This document shows, piece by piece, positions 43,867 to 52,859 of a stretch of DNA of 64,000 nucleotides. The first letter of the stretch is position 1, and the number at the start of each line of letters is the position of its first letter. This DNA is from F1-80-MAGs062 sp046345315 (GTDB taxonomy: Bacteria; Planctomycetota; Planctomycetia; Planctomycetales; Planctomycetaceae), in contig JBKDKA010000198.1 of NCBI GenBank assembly GCA_046345315.1, positions 1 to 64,000 of the forward strand, in the 5' to 3' direction. The position numbers and the translations under genes are program-made. The notes beneath the pieces are model-generated. The model made no database searches and was not told where the DNA came from. It was given only the letters and a program-made list of their open reading frames with translations.

Positions 43867-46800
43867 GTGACAGTGTTTCGAGCAATTGCAATCCTTCTGG
43901 CAGTGACGACCGAACTGTTTGGTGCTCGCACCAGCGCCAGAGCCGACGACGTCACACAGTCGACTCAGGAATCGCAGCTCGCCGTCACTGACGAGAAGAG
44001 TGATGCAGATTCCGCTCGGGCCAATTCCGAAGGAGTGGCTTTTTTTGAATCGAAAATCCGCCCGCTGCTGATTACTCATTGCCAGGAGTGTCACACTGCA
44101 CAGAACCGCGAATCCGAGTTCAGCGTTGATTCGCTGAACGATTTACTGACCGGTGGAAGTCGCGGACCGGCGGTTGTTCCGGGTAAACCAGCGGAAAGTC
44201 TTCTGGTCAGCGCTGTGAAGCACGGTGAGCTGCTGAAGATGCCACCGAAATCAAAACTATCCCCGCGTCAGGTCGCCGAGATCATCCAGTGGATTGACAT
44301 GGGTTGCCCCTGGCCTGATTCATCCGGGGCCACAACTAAAGCAGTGAGTCCCGGCCCGGCGGCACTCGAACCCGAGCTGACACCGGAGCAGACAGCTTAC
44401 TGGGCGTTTCAGGTCCCTGTAAGATCCCATGTTCCCGATTCTTCGGTGTTTCCGGGATCTTCGCAGGATCAGGTGCATCCCGTCGATGCGTTTCTGAGTG
44501 CCGGTCTGAAGGCGGCAAACCTGGTACCCGCACCTCCTGCCGAACGCTCTGAACTGCTTCGTCGAGCGACGTTTGATCTCACCGGACTTCCTCCGATACC
44601 GAAGGAAGTTGATGAGTTCCTCGCTGATCAGTCTGATGACGCATTCGAGAAAGTGATTGAACGACTGCTCAGCAGCCCGAGGTATGGTGAAAAATGGGGG
44701 CGTCACTGGCTGGATGTGGCGCGATATGCGGACTCCAACGGTCTCGACGAGAATCTGGCCTACGCCAACGCCTGGCGATATCGCGACTACGTGATCCGCT
44801 CATTCAATCAGGACAAGCCTTACGACGTTTTCGTTCGAGAACAGATTGCCGGAGATCTGCTGCCGGATGCTGCCGATGAATCGAAACGGCAGGAACAGCT
44901 TGTCGCGACCGGCTTCCTTTCGCTGGGAGCCAAGATGCTGGCCGAGGACGATCCCGTCAAGATGCAGATGGACATCATTGACGAACAGGTTGACACAATC
45001 GGCAAGACATTCATGGGGCTGACCCTTGGATGTGCTCGCTGCCACGACCACAAGTTTGACCCGATTTCCACAGCAGATTACTACGGTCTGGCGGGGATCT
45101 TCAAATCCTCCAGAACTATGGAGAACTTTCGGGTCGTCGCACGTTGGCAGGAGTTGCCGCTCGCGAGTCTGCAGGAACTCGCGAACCAGAAACAGAAACA
45201 GGATGAAGTCAATGCGATTAAAGACAGGATCGCAAAAGTCATCGAGTCGAACAGTTCGCCGCTGCTGTCGAAAGCACGAGAGAACGTGGCGTTTTATCTG
45301 GCGGCAGCGGTGAGTCTGCATCATCGAGAAACACTGACTCAGAAAGCAGTCTCCATCGGTCAGACAGCTGAGAAATCACAGATGCCGCTGCCGGAAAGCG
45401 CAGTCGTCGTTGAGGCAGAATCGTTCGTTCGTGGAAACGTTAGCCGAGATACTCAGGACTATGGTCGGGAGATCGGAGTCCTCGTGAACAACGGTGAATT
45501 GCCGAATACCGTCGAGTATGAGATTGAAGCGGCTGAAGCGGTCCTGCACCAGCTGGAGTTCCGTTACGCAGCGGCAGAGTCACGTCCCTGCCGACTGACG
45601 ATCAATGACCAGCTGGTCTCAGAACAGACGTGCGGGACAGTGACTGGTGGATGGCACCCGGAACAGCAGCAATGGGCTGTCGCCGGGTTCTTTCCATTGA
45701 ACCAGGGAAAGAACCTGATCCGACTCGAACGATCGGGACCGTTCCCTCACATTGATCGACTCCTGATTGCCCCGTGTTCAGATGATCGCATCAACGTGCA
45801 GCTTCCGGACATGGTGGCTGCTTTGACCACTGAAGAATCAACATCTGGCGGGTCAGTGCTGAAGATCGAATCTTCATGGGTCAGAAGATGGCTGGACATC
45901 CTCCGGAAGCCGGAAACTGAGGCGATTGGACTTCTGAAACCGTGGCGAGTAGTCATGCAGGAACTGACCGCCGCGGCGGAACAGCCGCAGGTTTCATCAG
46001 AGCAACAGTTCGGAGACGTACAGGGACAGCGCATCGAAAGAATGGTCACTGAATTGACCGAACGTGTTCAGCTCATTCTGAAAGCGGCAGAAACATCACG
46101 AAACCCCGATGGCACAATGGCCGCGCTCGCGAATGCTGATGATGAATCACTTCGCAGTCTTTTATTCGACACAGTGGGGCCGTTTCAGTTCGTAATGGAA
46201 CACGAGAAGCTTTTTGGCTCAGACGTTCAGTCGTCATTGACCACGATGCGATCAGAGCTTGCGTCGGCTGAAGCCACTGTTCCGAAGTTTCCGGAAGCGA
46301 TGATGGTTACAGATCTGGAGCCGGAAGATCTCCAGATTCATGTCCGAGGCAGCCATCTGACCCTGGGTCCGAAAGTGGCTCGCCGGGTTCCGCGAATTCT
46401 GGCGGGTGAATCCGGCCGTGACTTCCATCCGAAAGGCAGCGGACGGCGTGAATTTGCCGAGTGGCTGACAACACCGGAACATCCTTTAACCGCCCGAGTG
46501 ATGGTCAACCGAATCTGGCAATGGCACTTCGGTGCGGCCATCGTCCGTTCCCCGGATAACTTCGGAATGCTGGGAGAGAAACCAACTCATCCGGAACTTC
46601 TCGACTGGTTGGCAACGGAGTTCATTCATCAGGGATGGTCGATCAAACAGATGCATCGCCTCCTGATGACCTCTCAGGCCTATCAGATGAGCACAACGCA
46701 TCCCGATCCTCCTCTGGTGGCAGACCCTGAGAACCGTCTCTGGTGGCATTTCCTGCGACGCAGACTGGATGCCGAGGAAGTTCGAGACGCGATTCTGGCC

Positions 46801-47319
46801 GCCTCGGGAGATCTGGATGATTCCATGTCAGGCACACTCCTGCCGACAGCCAATCGGGCCTATGTGACGAGCACCGCAAGTGTCGATCCTGATGTTTATC
46901 GATCCAGCCGACGATCCGTTTATCTGCCGGTCGTCAGGAGCGCGCTCTATGACGTCTTTCAGGCATTTGATTTCGCAGATCCGACCTCGCAGTCGGGACT
47001 TCGTCAGGCAACCACTGTGGCACCTCAGGCACTTTTCATGATGAACAGTGAACTCGTTTCAAAGCAAGCCATGATACTGGCCGAAAATCTTCAGCAACGC
47101 ACAGCGGACGATTCCGAACGGATCAGCACTCTCTGGCGACTGACGCTGGGACGAAATCCGACTGAAACGGAAATTCAGCGAGCTCGCCACTATCTGACTG
47201 CATACGAGTCCGGTACACACGAATCCGGCAATGAGTCCATCGAAGTTCGGCAGAAACGAGCATGGCAGAGTCTCTGCCGAGCCGTCATTTCCACCAACGA
47301 ATTTCTTTTTGTTGAGTAA
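43867..47319 (+). CDS. PSCyt1-DUF1549-DUF1553 exported protein with carbohydrate-binding-like insertion
   Basis: 1150 residues from GTG 43867 (GGGGGAA ribosome site), the longest of the three copies. Signal peptide ILLAVTTELFGARTSARA. PSCyt1 haem motif CQECHTAQ with KMPPKSKLSPRQVAEIIQWI; DUF1549 with FDLTGLPPIPKEVDEF, YGEKWGRHWLDVARYAD, and CARCHDHKFDPISTADYY. About residues 515-640 form a CBM6/35-like module (VVVEAESFVRGNVS, NLIRLERSGPFPHIDRLLIAP), followed by a helical linker and DUF1553 with RVMVNRIWQWHFGAAIVRSPDNFG. The DUF1501 gene follows after seven bases. The insertion points to a polysaccharide target. Confidence 0.94.
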   Translation: MTVFRAIAILLAVTTELFGARTSARADDVTQSTQESQLAVTDEKSDADSARANSEGVAFFESKIRPLLITHCQECHTAQNRESEFSVDSLNDLLTGGSRGPAVVPGKPAESLLVSAVKHGELLKMPPKSKLSPRQVAEIIQWIDMGCPWPDSSGATTKAVSPGPAALEPELTPEQTAYWAFQVPVRSHVPDSSVFPGSSQDQVHPVDAFLSAGLKAANLVPAPPAERSELLRRATFDLTGLPPIPKEVDEFLADQSDDAFEKVIERLLSSPRYGEKWGRHWLDVARYADSNGLDENLAYANAWRYRDYVIRSFNQDKPYDVFVREQIAGDLLPDAADESKRQEQLVATGFLSLGAKMLAEDDPVKMQMDIIDEQVDTIGKTFMGLTLGCARCHDHKFDPISTADYYGLAGIFKSSRTMENFRVVARWQELPLASLQELANQKQKQDEVNAIKDRIAKVIESNSSPLLSKARENVAFYLAAAVSLHHRETLTQKAVSIGQTAEKSQMPLPESAVVVEAESFVRGNVSRDTQDYGREIGVLVNNGELPNTVEYEIEAAEAVLHQLEFRYAAAESRPCRLTINDQLVSEQTCGTVTGGWHPEQQQWAVAGFFPLNQGKNLIRLERSGPFPHIDRLLIAPCSDDRINVQLPDMVAALTTEESTSGGSVLKIESSWVRRWLDILRKPETEAIGLLKPWRVVMQELTAAAEQPQVSSEQQFGDVQGQRIERMVTELTERVQLILKAAETSRNPDGTMAALANADDESLRSLLFDTVGPFQFVMEHEKLFGSDVQSSLTTMRSELASAEATVPKFPEAMMVTDLEPEDLQIHVRGSHLTLGPKVARRVPRILAGESGRDFHPKGSGRREFAEWLTTPEHPLTARVMVNRIWQWHFGAAIVRSPDNFGMLGEKPTHPELLDWLATEFIHQGWSIKQMHRLLMTSQAYQMSTTHPDPPLVADPENRLWWHFLRRRLDAEEVRDAILAASGDLDDSMSGTLLPTANRAYVTSTASVDPDVYRSSRRSVYLPVVRSALYDVFQAFDFADPTSQSGLRQATTVAPQALFMMNSELVSKQAMILAENLQQRTADDSERISTLWRLTLGRNPTETEIQRARHYLTAYESGTHESGNESIEVRQKRAWQSLCRAVISTNEFLFVE

Positions 47320-47326
47320 GTGCTTT

Positions 47327-48790
47327 ATGAGACCAACCCAGAAGATCATGAAGCGTTCGTCGCTGCAGCCGCATGCTGAAGCCGGACTGTCTCGCCGTCG
47401 AATGCTGCAGACGGCAGGTGCCGGATTCGGCAGCATGGCCCTTGCAGCACTTCTCGCCGATGAGGGCCTCGTCACGCCGGAAGCGGCCGTGTCCGGTGAT
47501 CCACTCGCACCGCGAAAGACTCATTTCACGCCTCGCGCAAAGCAGGTCATTTTTCTGTTCATGCACGGCGGACCGTCACAGGTCGACACGTTTGATTACA
47601 AGCCACTGCTGGAACGTGACCACGGTAAGCCATTGCCATTTGATAAGCCGCGAGTGGTCTCAGCGCAGACCGGGAATCTCCTGAAATCTCCGTTCCGATT
47701 CGCTCGCCATGGTGAATCGGGAGCCTGGGTCAGTGATTTGTTCCCACACGTTGCGACCTGCGTGGACGATCTCTGCATCATCAAATCGATGCACTGTTCC
47801 AACTCCCGTCATGGGGGAGCCCTTCTGGAGCTTCACACCGGAAGTGACACCTTCGTCCGGCCCAGCATGGGTTCCTGGATTACCTATGGACTTGGCACGG
47901 AGAACCGCGATCTTCCGGGCTTCATCACCATGTGCCCGACACTGACTCATGGTGGTGTGAACGCTTACAGCAGTGCGTTCCTCCCGGCGAACTTCCAGGG
48001 AACTCCGCTGGGAAACGCCAGTATTCCTTCCGATCAGGCGAAGATCCCGTTCATCGAAAACTTTGATCGGCTTCCTCGCCACGTGCAGCGATCAGAACTG
48101 GACTTTTTGCAGGAGCTCAATCGCGACAACCTGGCTCGAAGAGGCCACGATGATGTACTTGAAGCGCGAATCAATTCATTCGAACTGGCCTTCAGGCTTC
48201 AGACTGCCGCACCTGAACTGCAGGACATCTCCGACGAGAGTGCTGTGACTCAGAAAGAATATGGTCTGGAAGATCCGAAGACTCGAAATTTCGGACGTCA
48301 GTGCCTGATGGCTCGTCGATTCATTGAAAAGGGTGTCCGCTTCGTTCAGTGTACTCATAGTTATAAGTGGGATCAGCATTCAGGACTGCGAGCAGACCAT
48401 ACGAAGAATGCCCATGAGGTTGACCAGCCGATCGCGGCTCTTCTGAAAGACCTGAAAGCCCGAGGCCTGCTGGATTCCACACTTGTGCTCTGGGGTGGCG
48501 AATTCGGTCGCACTCCTGTGGCACAGGGAGATGACGGACGCGACCACAATCCGCAGGGATACACGATGTGGGTGGCCGGCGGAGGTTTCCGCGGTGGCCT
48601 TCAATACGGAAACACAGACGACTACGGCTATTACTCCGTGGAGAACAAAGTCCATGTGCATGATCTTCATGCCACGATGCTTCATCAGCTTGGGCTGGAT
48701 CACAAGAAGCTGACTTACCGATACGCCGGCCGCGATTTCCGACTGACCGATGTCCATGGTGACGTGATCACAGATCTTACCGATGCGTGA
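47327..48790 (+). CDS. DUF1501 protein (Tat-exported)
   Basis: From ATG 47327 487 residues. SRRRMLQTAGAGFGSMALAAL is a Tat-type signal. DUF1501 landmarks: AKQVIFLFMHGGPSQVDTFDYKP, MHCSNSRHGGALLELHTGS, STLVLWGGEFGRTPVAQG, DDGRDHNPQGYTMWVAGGG, and VHVHDLHATMLHQLGLDHKKLTYRYAGRD. It starts seven bases after the stop of the PSCyt1-DUF1549-DUF1553 gene, so the pair is translationally linked. About the same length as its paralogue at 26243-27697. Converges with the sulfatase gene. Confidence 0.94.
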   Translation: MRPTQKIMKRSSLQPHAEAGLSRRRMLQTAGAGFGSMALAALLADEGLVTPEAAVSGDPLAPRKTHFTPRAKQVIFLFMHGGPSQVDTFDYKPLLERDHGKPLPFDKPRVVSAQTGNLLKSPFRFARHGESGAWVSDLFPHVATCVDDLCIIKSMHCSNSRHGGALLELHTGSDTFVRPSMGSWITYGLGTENRDLPGFITMCPTLTHGGVNAYSSAFLPANFQGTPLGNASIPSDQAKIPFIENFDRLPRHVQRSELDFLQELNRDNLARRGHDDVLEARINSFELAFRLQTAAPELQDISDESAVTQKEYGLEDPKTRNFGRQCLMARRFIEKGVRFVQCTHSYKWDQHSGLRADHTKNAHEVDQPIAALLKDLKARGLLDSTLVLWGGEFGRTPVAQGDDGRDHNPQGYTMWVAGGGFRGGLQYGNTDDYGYYSVENKVHVHDLHATMLHQLGLDHKKLTYRYAGRDFRLTDVHGDVITDLTDA

Positions 48791-48863
48791 GTACCTGAGC
48801 CGGATACGGCCGAAAACGCCCTTCCGTCGGGAGATGCGAACATCGGGCAGCTGCGAGTCTTCT

Positions 48864-50219
48864 TCACCGGCGTTGTTCCGGCGGCACGTAGTCCATCGGC
48901 CTGATCTGTCCGTATCGATCGATCACCGCCTGAAGTTTTTCCCGCACGCTCCTTTCCTCAGAAGACAGATTTGACGAATCGGTCAGCGTCTCTTTGTAAC
49001 CGTCGTCTCCAAGCCTCATCAGTCTCCCGTCTGAATAGAGCTTGTAGTTGTGGTTTCGAGCAAAGACGGCGGGCTTCCGCGACGATTCACGACCCTGCCG
49101 AGGCTCGTACCAGCAGTAATGCCACTCGCGAGGAATTCCGGTCTGCCCAAGCAACTGCGGATAAAAGCTTCGACCGTCCAGCTCCTTCGGCGCGTCAACA
49201 GCTGCCGCGTCACAGATCGTCGGAAGAAAATCTGTCGTATCAATGAGATCTCTGCAGACCAGCCCGGGCGGAATCTTCCCCTTCCATGATGCGATCAGCG
49301 GCACTCGCATTCCAGCCTCAGTTGCGGTTCCTTTCCCACCGGAGATGATCCGGCCGTTCCAGTCTGTCTGAATGCCCTTTCCGGTTCCATTGTCCCCGAG
49401 GAAAAGTACAAGCGTGTTCTCTCGGAGACTCAACCGATCCAGATGAGACAACAGCGAACCGATCTGGCGATCCATATAAGCGACCATGTCAGCGAAATGA
49501 GTCGGATCGTCGTTCACTGTTTCTCCGTGAGCTGAGGGATCCCAGTTTTCGCTCTGCGGAGTCGGCTGAAACGGACTGTGAGTCAGCATCATGGGGTAAT
49601 AGACCACGAACGAATTCTTCTGATTCTGTTCGATGTAATCCAGAACGTGCTGATGCACCAGATCGGGGCCGTACTCTCCATCATTGAAATCCACTTCGGA
49701 GCCGTTGATTTCGAGTCCGGGATTGGTGTACCTCGGTGGCCTTCGAGTCAGCTGCCAGAGACAGTAATCATCAAAACCAAAATGGGACGGGCCTGAGAAT
49801 CCGTGACCAAGCTGCCATTTTCCAGCGATACTGGTCTGATATCCGGCAGACTTCAGTATGTGAGCAAACGTCCGCTGAGTGCCTTCCAGAAATCCGAACC
49901 GGACATAATTTCGAACATTGTAGAGCCCAGTCATCAGCTGTACGCGAGTCGGAGTACACAAGGGCTGGGCATAACAGTGTTCAAACCGAACCCCATCGCC
50001 TGCCATCTGATCGAGATGCGGCGTCTTCAGCTTTGTGGCTCCGTTGACTCCGACACACTCATAACCGAAATCATCAGCCAGTATCAGGATAATGTTCGGC
50101 CTTTGATGCACACCAGCAACCCCCTCTGACACAGAAAGCATCAGAAACATCGCAACGGGCAGCAGACTTTCAGGGCGACAGAACATCACTCTGGTTCCAT
50201 TCGTGAATTTTGCGAGCAT
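48864..50219 (-). CDS. Arylsulfatase-type sulfatase
   Basis: 451 residues with a signal peptide; ATG 50186 (MFCRPESLLP...) gives a more typical one than the listed 50219. The N-terminal metal site is RPNIILILADDFGYE. The active-site motif is CTPTRVQLMTG (CxPxR), whose Cys is converted to formylglycine by FGE. IAGKWQLGH carries the Lys/His pair; LFLGDNGTG supplies the second metal-binding Asp/Asn. It hydrolyses sulfate esters, probably from marine-type sulfated polysaccharides. No sulfatase-modifying enzyme gene is in the window. Divergent from the first ceramidase-like gene. Confidence 0.95.
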   Translation of the reverse strand: MLAKFTNGTRVMFCRPESLLPVAMFLMLSVSEGVAGVHQRPNIILILADDFGYECVGVNGATKLKTPHLDQMAGDGVRFEHCYAQPLCTPTRVQLMTGLYNVRNYVRFGFLEGTQRTFAHILKSAGYQTSIAGKWQLGHGFSGPSHFGFDDYCLWQLTRRPPRYTNPGLEINGSEVDFNDGEYGPDLVHQHVLDYIEQNQKNSFVVYYPMMLTHSPFQPTPQSENWDPSAHGETVNDDPTHFADMVAYMDRQIGSLLSHLDRLSLRENTLVLFLGDNGTGKGIQTDWNGRIISGGKGTATEAGMRVPLIASWKGKIPPGLVCRDLIDTTDFLPTICDAAAVDAPKELDGRSFYPQLLGQTGIPREWHYCWYEPRQGRESSRKPAVFARNHNYKLYSDGRLMRLGDDGYKETLTDSSNLSSEERSVREKLQAVIDRYGQIRPMDYVPPEQRR

Positions 50220-50324
50220 TTCTGATAACGTTTGGAGGCAGCAGCAGTCTTCGTTCTCGTGTTAAGATCCTCTGACCCGGATTCTGCGTTTCAGAGTCTC
50301 CTGTCGCACTTCGGAAAACAACTG

Positions 50325-51641
50325 ATGCATGGTAAGAAAATCTGGTCACGGACCATACTGACAATGATTGCATTGATCTGCTGTTGTCCGACAGAAGATT
50401 CCGCGCAGGCATCAGAAAGCGGCTCGCAGTTTCGTGTCGGAACAGGAATGCGAATCATTACCCCGAATCCTCTTCTGCCGATCTCCGGTGGTGTCGGGGA
50501 ACCGAATCCGGCAACAGGAAAGCTCGGAGAGATCACAGTCCGAGCCATGGTATTCAGCAACACCAAAACCACGATTGCCGTCGTAAGCGTCGACGTTCTG
50601 GGGTTCCCGTCGGTGCTTGGCAATCGCATTCGAGAAAAAGTTCCGGAGATTCCGGGAACCAACATTCTGATCGGCGCCACTCACACTCACAGCGCCCCGG
50701 ACTGTTACGGTTTTCCTCTGCCATCCGGAGGATTCACCGGTGACCTGAAGTTCATGGACTCCGTCTGTGTGCTCGGCGCTGAAGCCATTCACGAAGCATT
50801 GAAAAACCGCCAGCCGGCAGTTCTTCGAATCGGCACCGACAAAGCAGTGGGAAAGATTGCGTACAACTATTACGCCCCTCAGCTCTATGACCCGCGAATG
50901 AGTGTCATTCAGGCCAAAGGAACCGACGACAAGGTCATCGGAACACTCGTCAACTATGCCGTTCATCCGGAGGTCCTCGGTAGTGATGCCGGGATGATCA
51001 GTCCCGATATCATTGGTCCGATGTGTGATCGTATTCAGGAGCAGGTCGGCGGCATGGCCATGTTCATGAACGGTGCGCAGGGTGGTATGGTGACTGCAGA
51101 CAACAGAAATCTCGACGAGCCCAGAGAAGGCGGAACCGGCGTCTGGAACGGAAGCAGCTCCTGGGACGAATGCAAGCGGATCGGCAACCTCATGGCCGAT
51201 GAAGCACTGAGAATTATCGGTCGTGAAAAATATCAGGAAGATCCACAGATCCACTGTGCGGCGGAAACAGTTCGTTTCCCGGTCGAATCGCCGCTCATGT
51301 GGGCAATCGTTGTCGCATCACCGCTGAAGTACCCTCATGGCGACGATCAGTCCATTTCGGTTCAGATCAATCTGATCAACCTCGGGAATGCTCAGATTCT
51401 GACCATCCCCGGAGAAGCACTCCCGAACATCGGATACTACCTGAAGAGAAAAATGAACGGCAGACATCGCATGCTTTTCGGACTCACAAACGATGCCTTC
51501 GGGTACATTCTGACCAAAGTGGATTTTCAGAGCTTTGAGAGATACGACTACGTATCTCGTACCAGCCTCGGAGAAATGACCGGGGAAATCTTCATCGAGA
51601 ATGCTCTGCGAATGGTAGAAGCAAATCCGAAACCGCAATGA
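50325..51641 (+). CDS. Neutral/alkaline ceramidase-like protein (paralogue 1, altered nucleophile motif)
   Basis: From ATG 50325 438 residues with a signal peptide (ILTMIALICCCPTEDSA). The family core is FRVGTGMRIITPN, followed by SVDVLGFP and ATHTHSAPDCYG (zinc-binding His cluster). The position of the catalytic serine motif (GDVSPN in known enzymes) reads MNGAQGGMVTADN, without that serine. It may be inactive on ceramide or hydrolyse another substrate. The end overlaps the DNA methyltransferase start by four bases (ATGA, 51638-51641). Confidence 0.85.
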   Translation: MHGKKIWSRTILTMIALICCCPTEDSAQASESGSQFRVGTGMRIITPNPLLPISGGVGEPNPATGKLGEITVRAMVFSNTKTTIAVVSVDVLGFPSVLGNRIREKVPEIPGTNILIGATHTHSAPDCYGFPLPSGGFTGDLKFMDSVCVLGAEAIHEALKNRQPAVLRIGTDKAVGKIAYNYYAPQLYDPRMSVIQAKGTDDKVIGTLVNYAVHPEVLGSDAGMISPDIIGPMCDRIQEQVGGMAMFMNGAQGGMVTADNRNLDEPREGGTGVWNGSSSWDECKRIGNLMADEALRIIGREKYQEDPQIHCAAETVRFPVESPLMWAIVVASPLKYPHGDDQSISVQINLINLGNAQILTIPGEALPNIGYYLKRKMNGRHRMLFGLTNDAFGYILTKVDFQSFERYDYVSRTSLGEMTGEIFIENALRMVEANPKPQ

Positions 51642-52753
51642 CCAGAATTGTCGCTTCGAAAAGTGCTGCCCGACTGAACCGTCCGAGCTTTCGATTTATC
51701 GATCTCTTCGCCGGAATCGGAGGATTTCGCAGAGGTTTTGAATCGATCGGAGGGAAATGTGTCTTCACCAGCGAATGGAATGAATCCGCTCAGAAGACCT
51801 ACCGAGCCAATTTTCCGGATGATGCCCGCCATCCATTTGAGGGCGACATCACCACCGTGGACGTCAATGCGATACCGAACCACGAAGTGCTGCTGGCTGG
51901 TTTTCCCTGTCAGCCATTTTCGATTGCCGGCGTGAGCAAGAAAAATTCTCTTGGCCGACAGCACGGTTTCCGATGTGAGGCTCAGGGAACTCTGTTTTTC
52001 GATGTGGCTCGAATCATCGAACATCACCGGCCCGCAGCGTTCCTGCTCGAAAATGTGAAGAACCTCCTGAACCACGATCGCGGAAACACATTTCAGGTGA
52101 TCTGCCGTACGCTTCGTGAAGAACTTGGGTACGAAAATCTTCACTGGAAGATCATTGACGCAAAGTCTTTCGTACCCCAGCACCGCGAAAGAATATTCAT
52201 CGTGGGTTTCAGGGAACCCAATGAGTTCAGTTTTGAGAACTTTCAACCACCGGCTCCGGATTCCGGACCTCGTCTGCGAACAATCCTGCACCCAGAAGAT
52301 GGAACGGAAGCGGCCGATGGACATTTTACCGAGGGCCCGGATGGTCGAGTGTGCTCTCGATACACGCTCTCCGATAAGCTCTGGCAGTATCTTCAGAACT
52401 ACGCGGCCAAACATCAGAAGCTGGGCAACGGTTTCGGATTCGGTTTAGCCGGTCCGGACGATGTTGCGAGAACGCTCTCTGCGAGATATTACAAAGACGG
52501 ATCCGAGATTCTGATTCGACAGGACGGCCGAAATCCCAGACGATTGACGCCGCGTGAATGTTCAAGACTGATGGGATTCGATCGACCGGGTGAATCGAAC
52601 TTCCGAATCCCGGTCTCTGATACTCAGGCCTATCGTCAGTTCGGCAATTCGGTTGTTGTAGACGTAGTTCGCGCAGTGGCTCAGCACATGAAACCATGGA
52701 TCCCGGCTCACAGCACCAGGTCATTGCAGAAAACACTTCGCTTCAGTGACTGA
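51638..52753 (+). CDS. DNA (cytosine-5) methyltransferase, Dcm/EcoRII-like
   Basis: 371 residues with a complete set of C5-methyltransferase motifs: I RFIDLFAGIGGFRRGF (SAM binding), IV GFPCQPFSIAG (catalytic Cys), VI FLLENVKNLL, VIII QHRERIFIVGF, IX RRLTPRECSRLMGF and X YRQFGNSVVVDVV. Between VIII and IX, LWQYLQNYAAKHQKLGNGFG followed by RTLSARYYKDGSEILI matches the target-recognition segment of Dcm/M.EcoRII-type enzymes, suggesting a CCWGG or CCNGG-like target. There is no endonuclease, Vsr or specificity gene nearby, so it is orphan here. Its ATG overlaps the ceramidase-like stop, implying coupled translation, which is unusual for a methyltransferase. Confidence 0.94.
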   Translation: MTRIVASKSAARLNRPSFRFIDLFAGIGGFRRGFESIGGKCVFTSEWNESAQKTYRANFPDDARHPFEGDITTVDVNAIPNHEVLLAGFPCQPFSIAGVSKKNSLGRQHGFRCEAQGTLFFDVARIIEHHRPAAFLLENVKNLLNHDRGNTFQVICRTLREELGYENLHWKIIDAKSFVPQHRERIFIVGFREPNEFSFENFQPPAPDSGPRLRTILHPEDGTEAADGHFTEGPDGRVCSRYTLSDKLWQYLQNYAAKHQKLGNGFGFGLAGPDDVARTLSARYYKDGSEILIRQDGRNPRRLTPRECSRLMGFDRPGESNFRIPVSDTQAYRQFGNSVVVDVVRAVAQHMKPWIPAHSTRSLQKTLRFSD

Positions 52754-52859
52754 GTTCAGCCTGTCACCTTGTATCTGCTGATTCAATCGCCTCTGAAATG
52801 CTGAAAGCGGCAGCTCTGTGTTCTCTGCAGACGCATATTTCCAAGGAGTACCGACCACT

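Noticed and set aside
51638..52753. Restriction-modification or BREX/DISARM-type defence system
   Set aside because: Only the methyltransferase is present; no endonuclease, helicase, phospholipase D or PglZ-like gene lies nearby.
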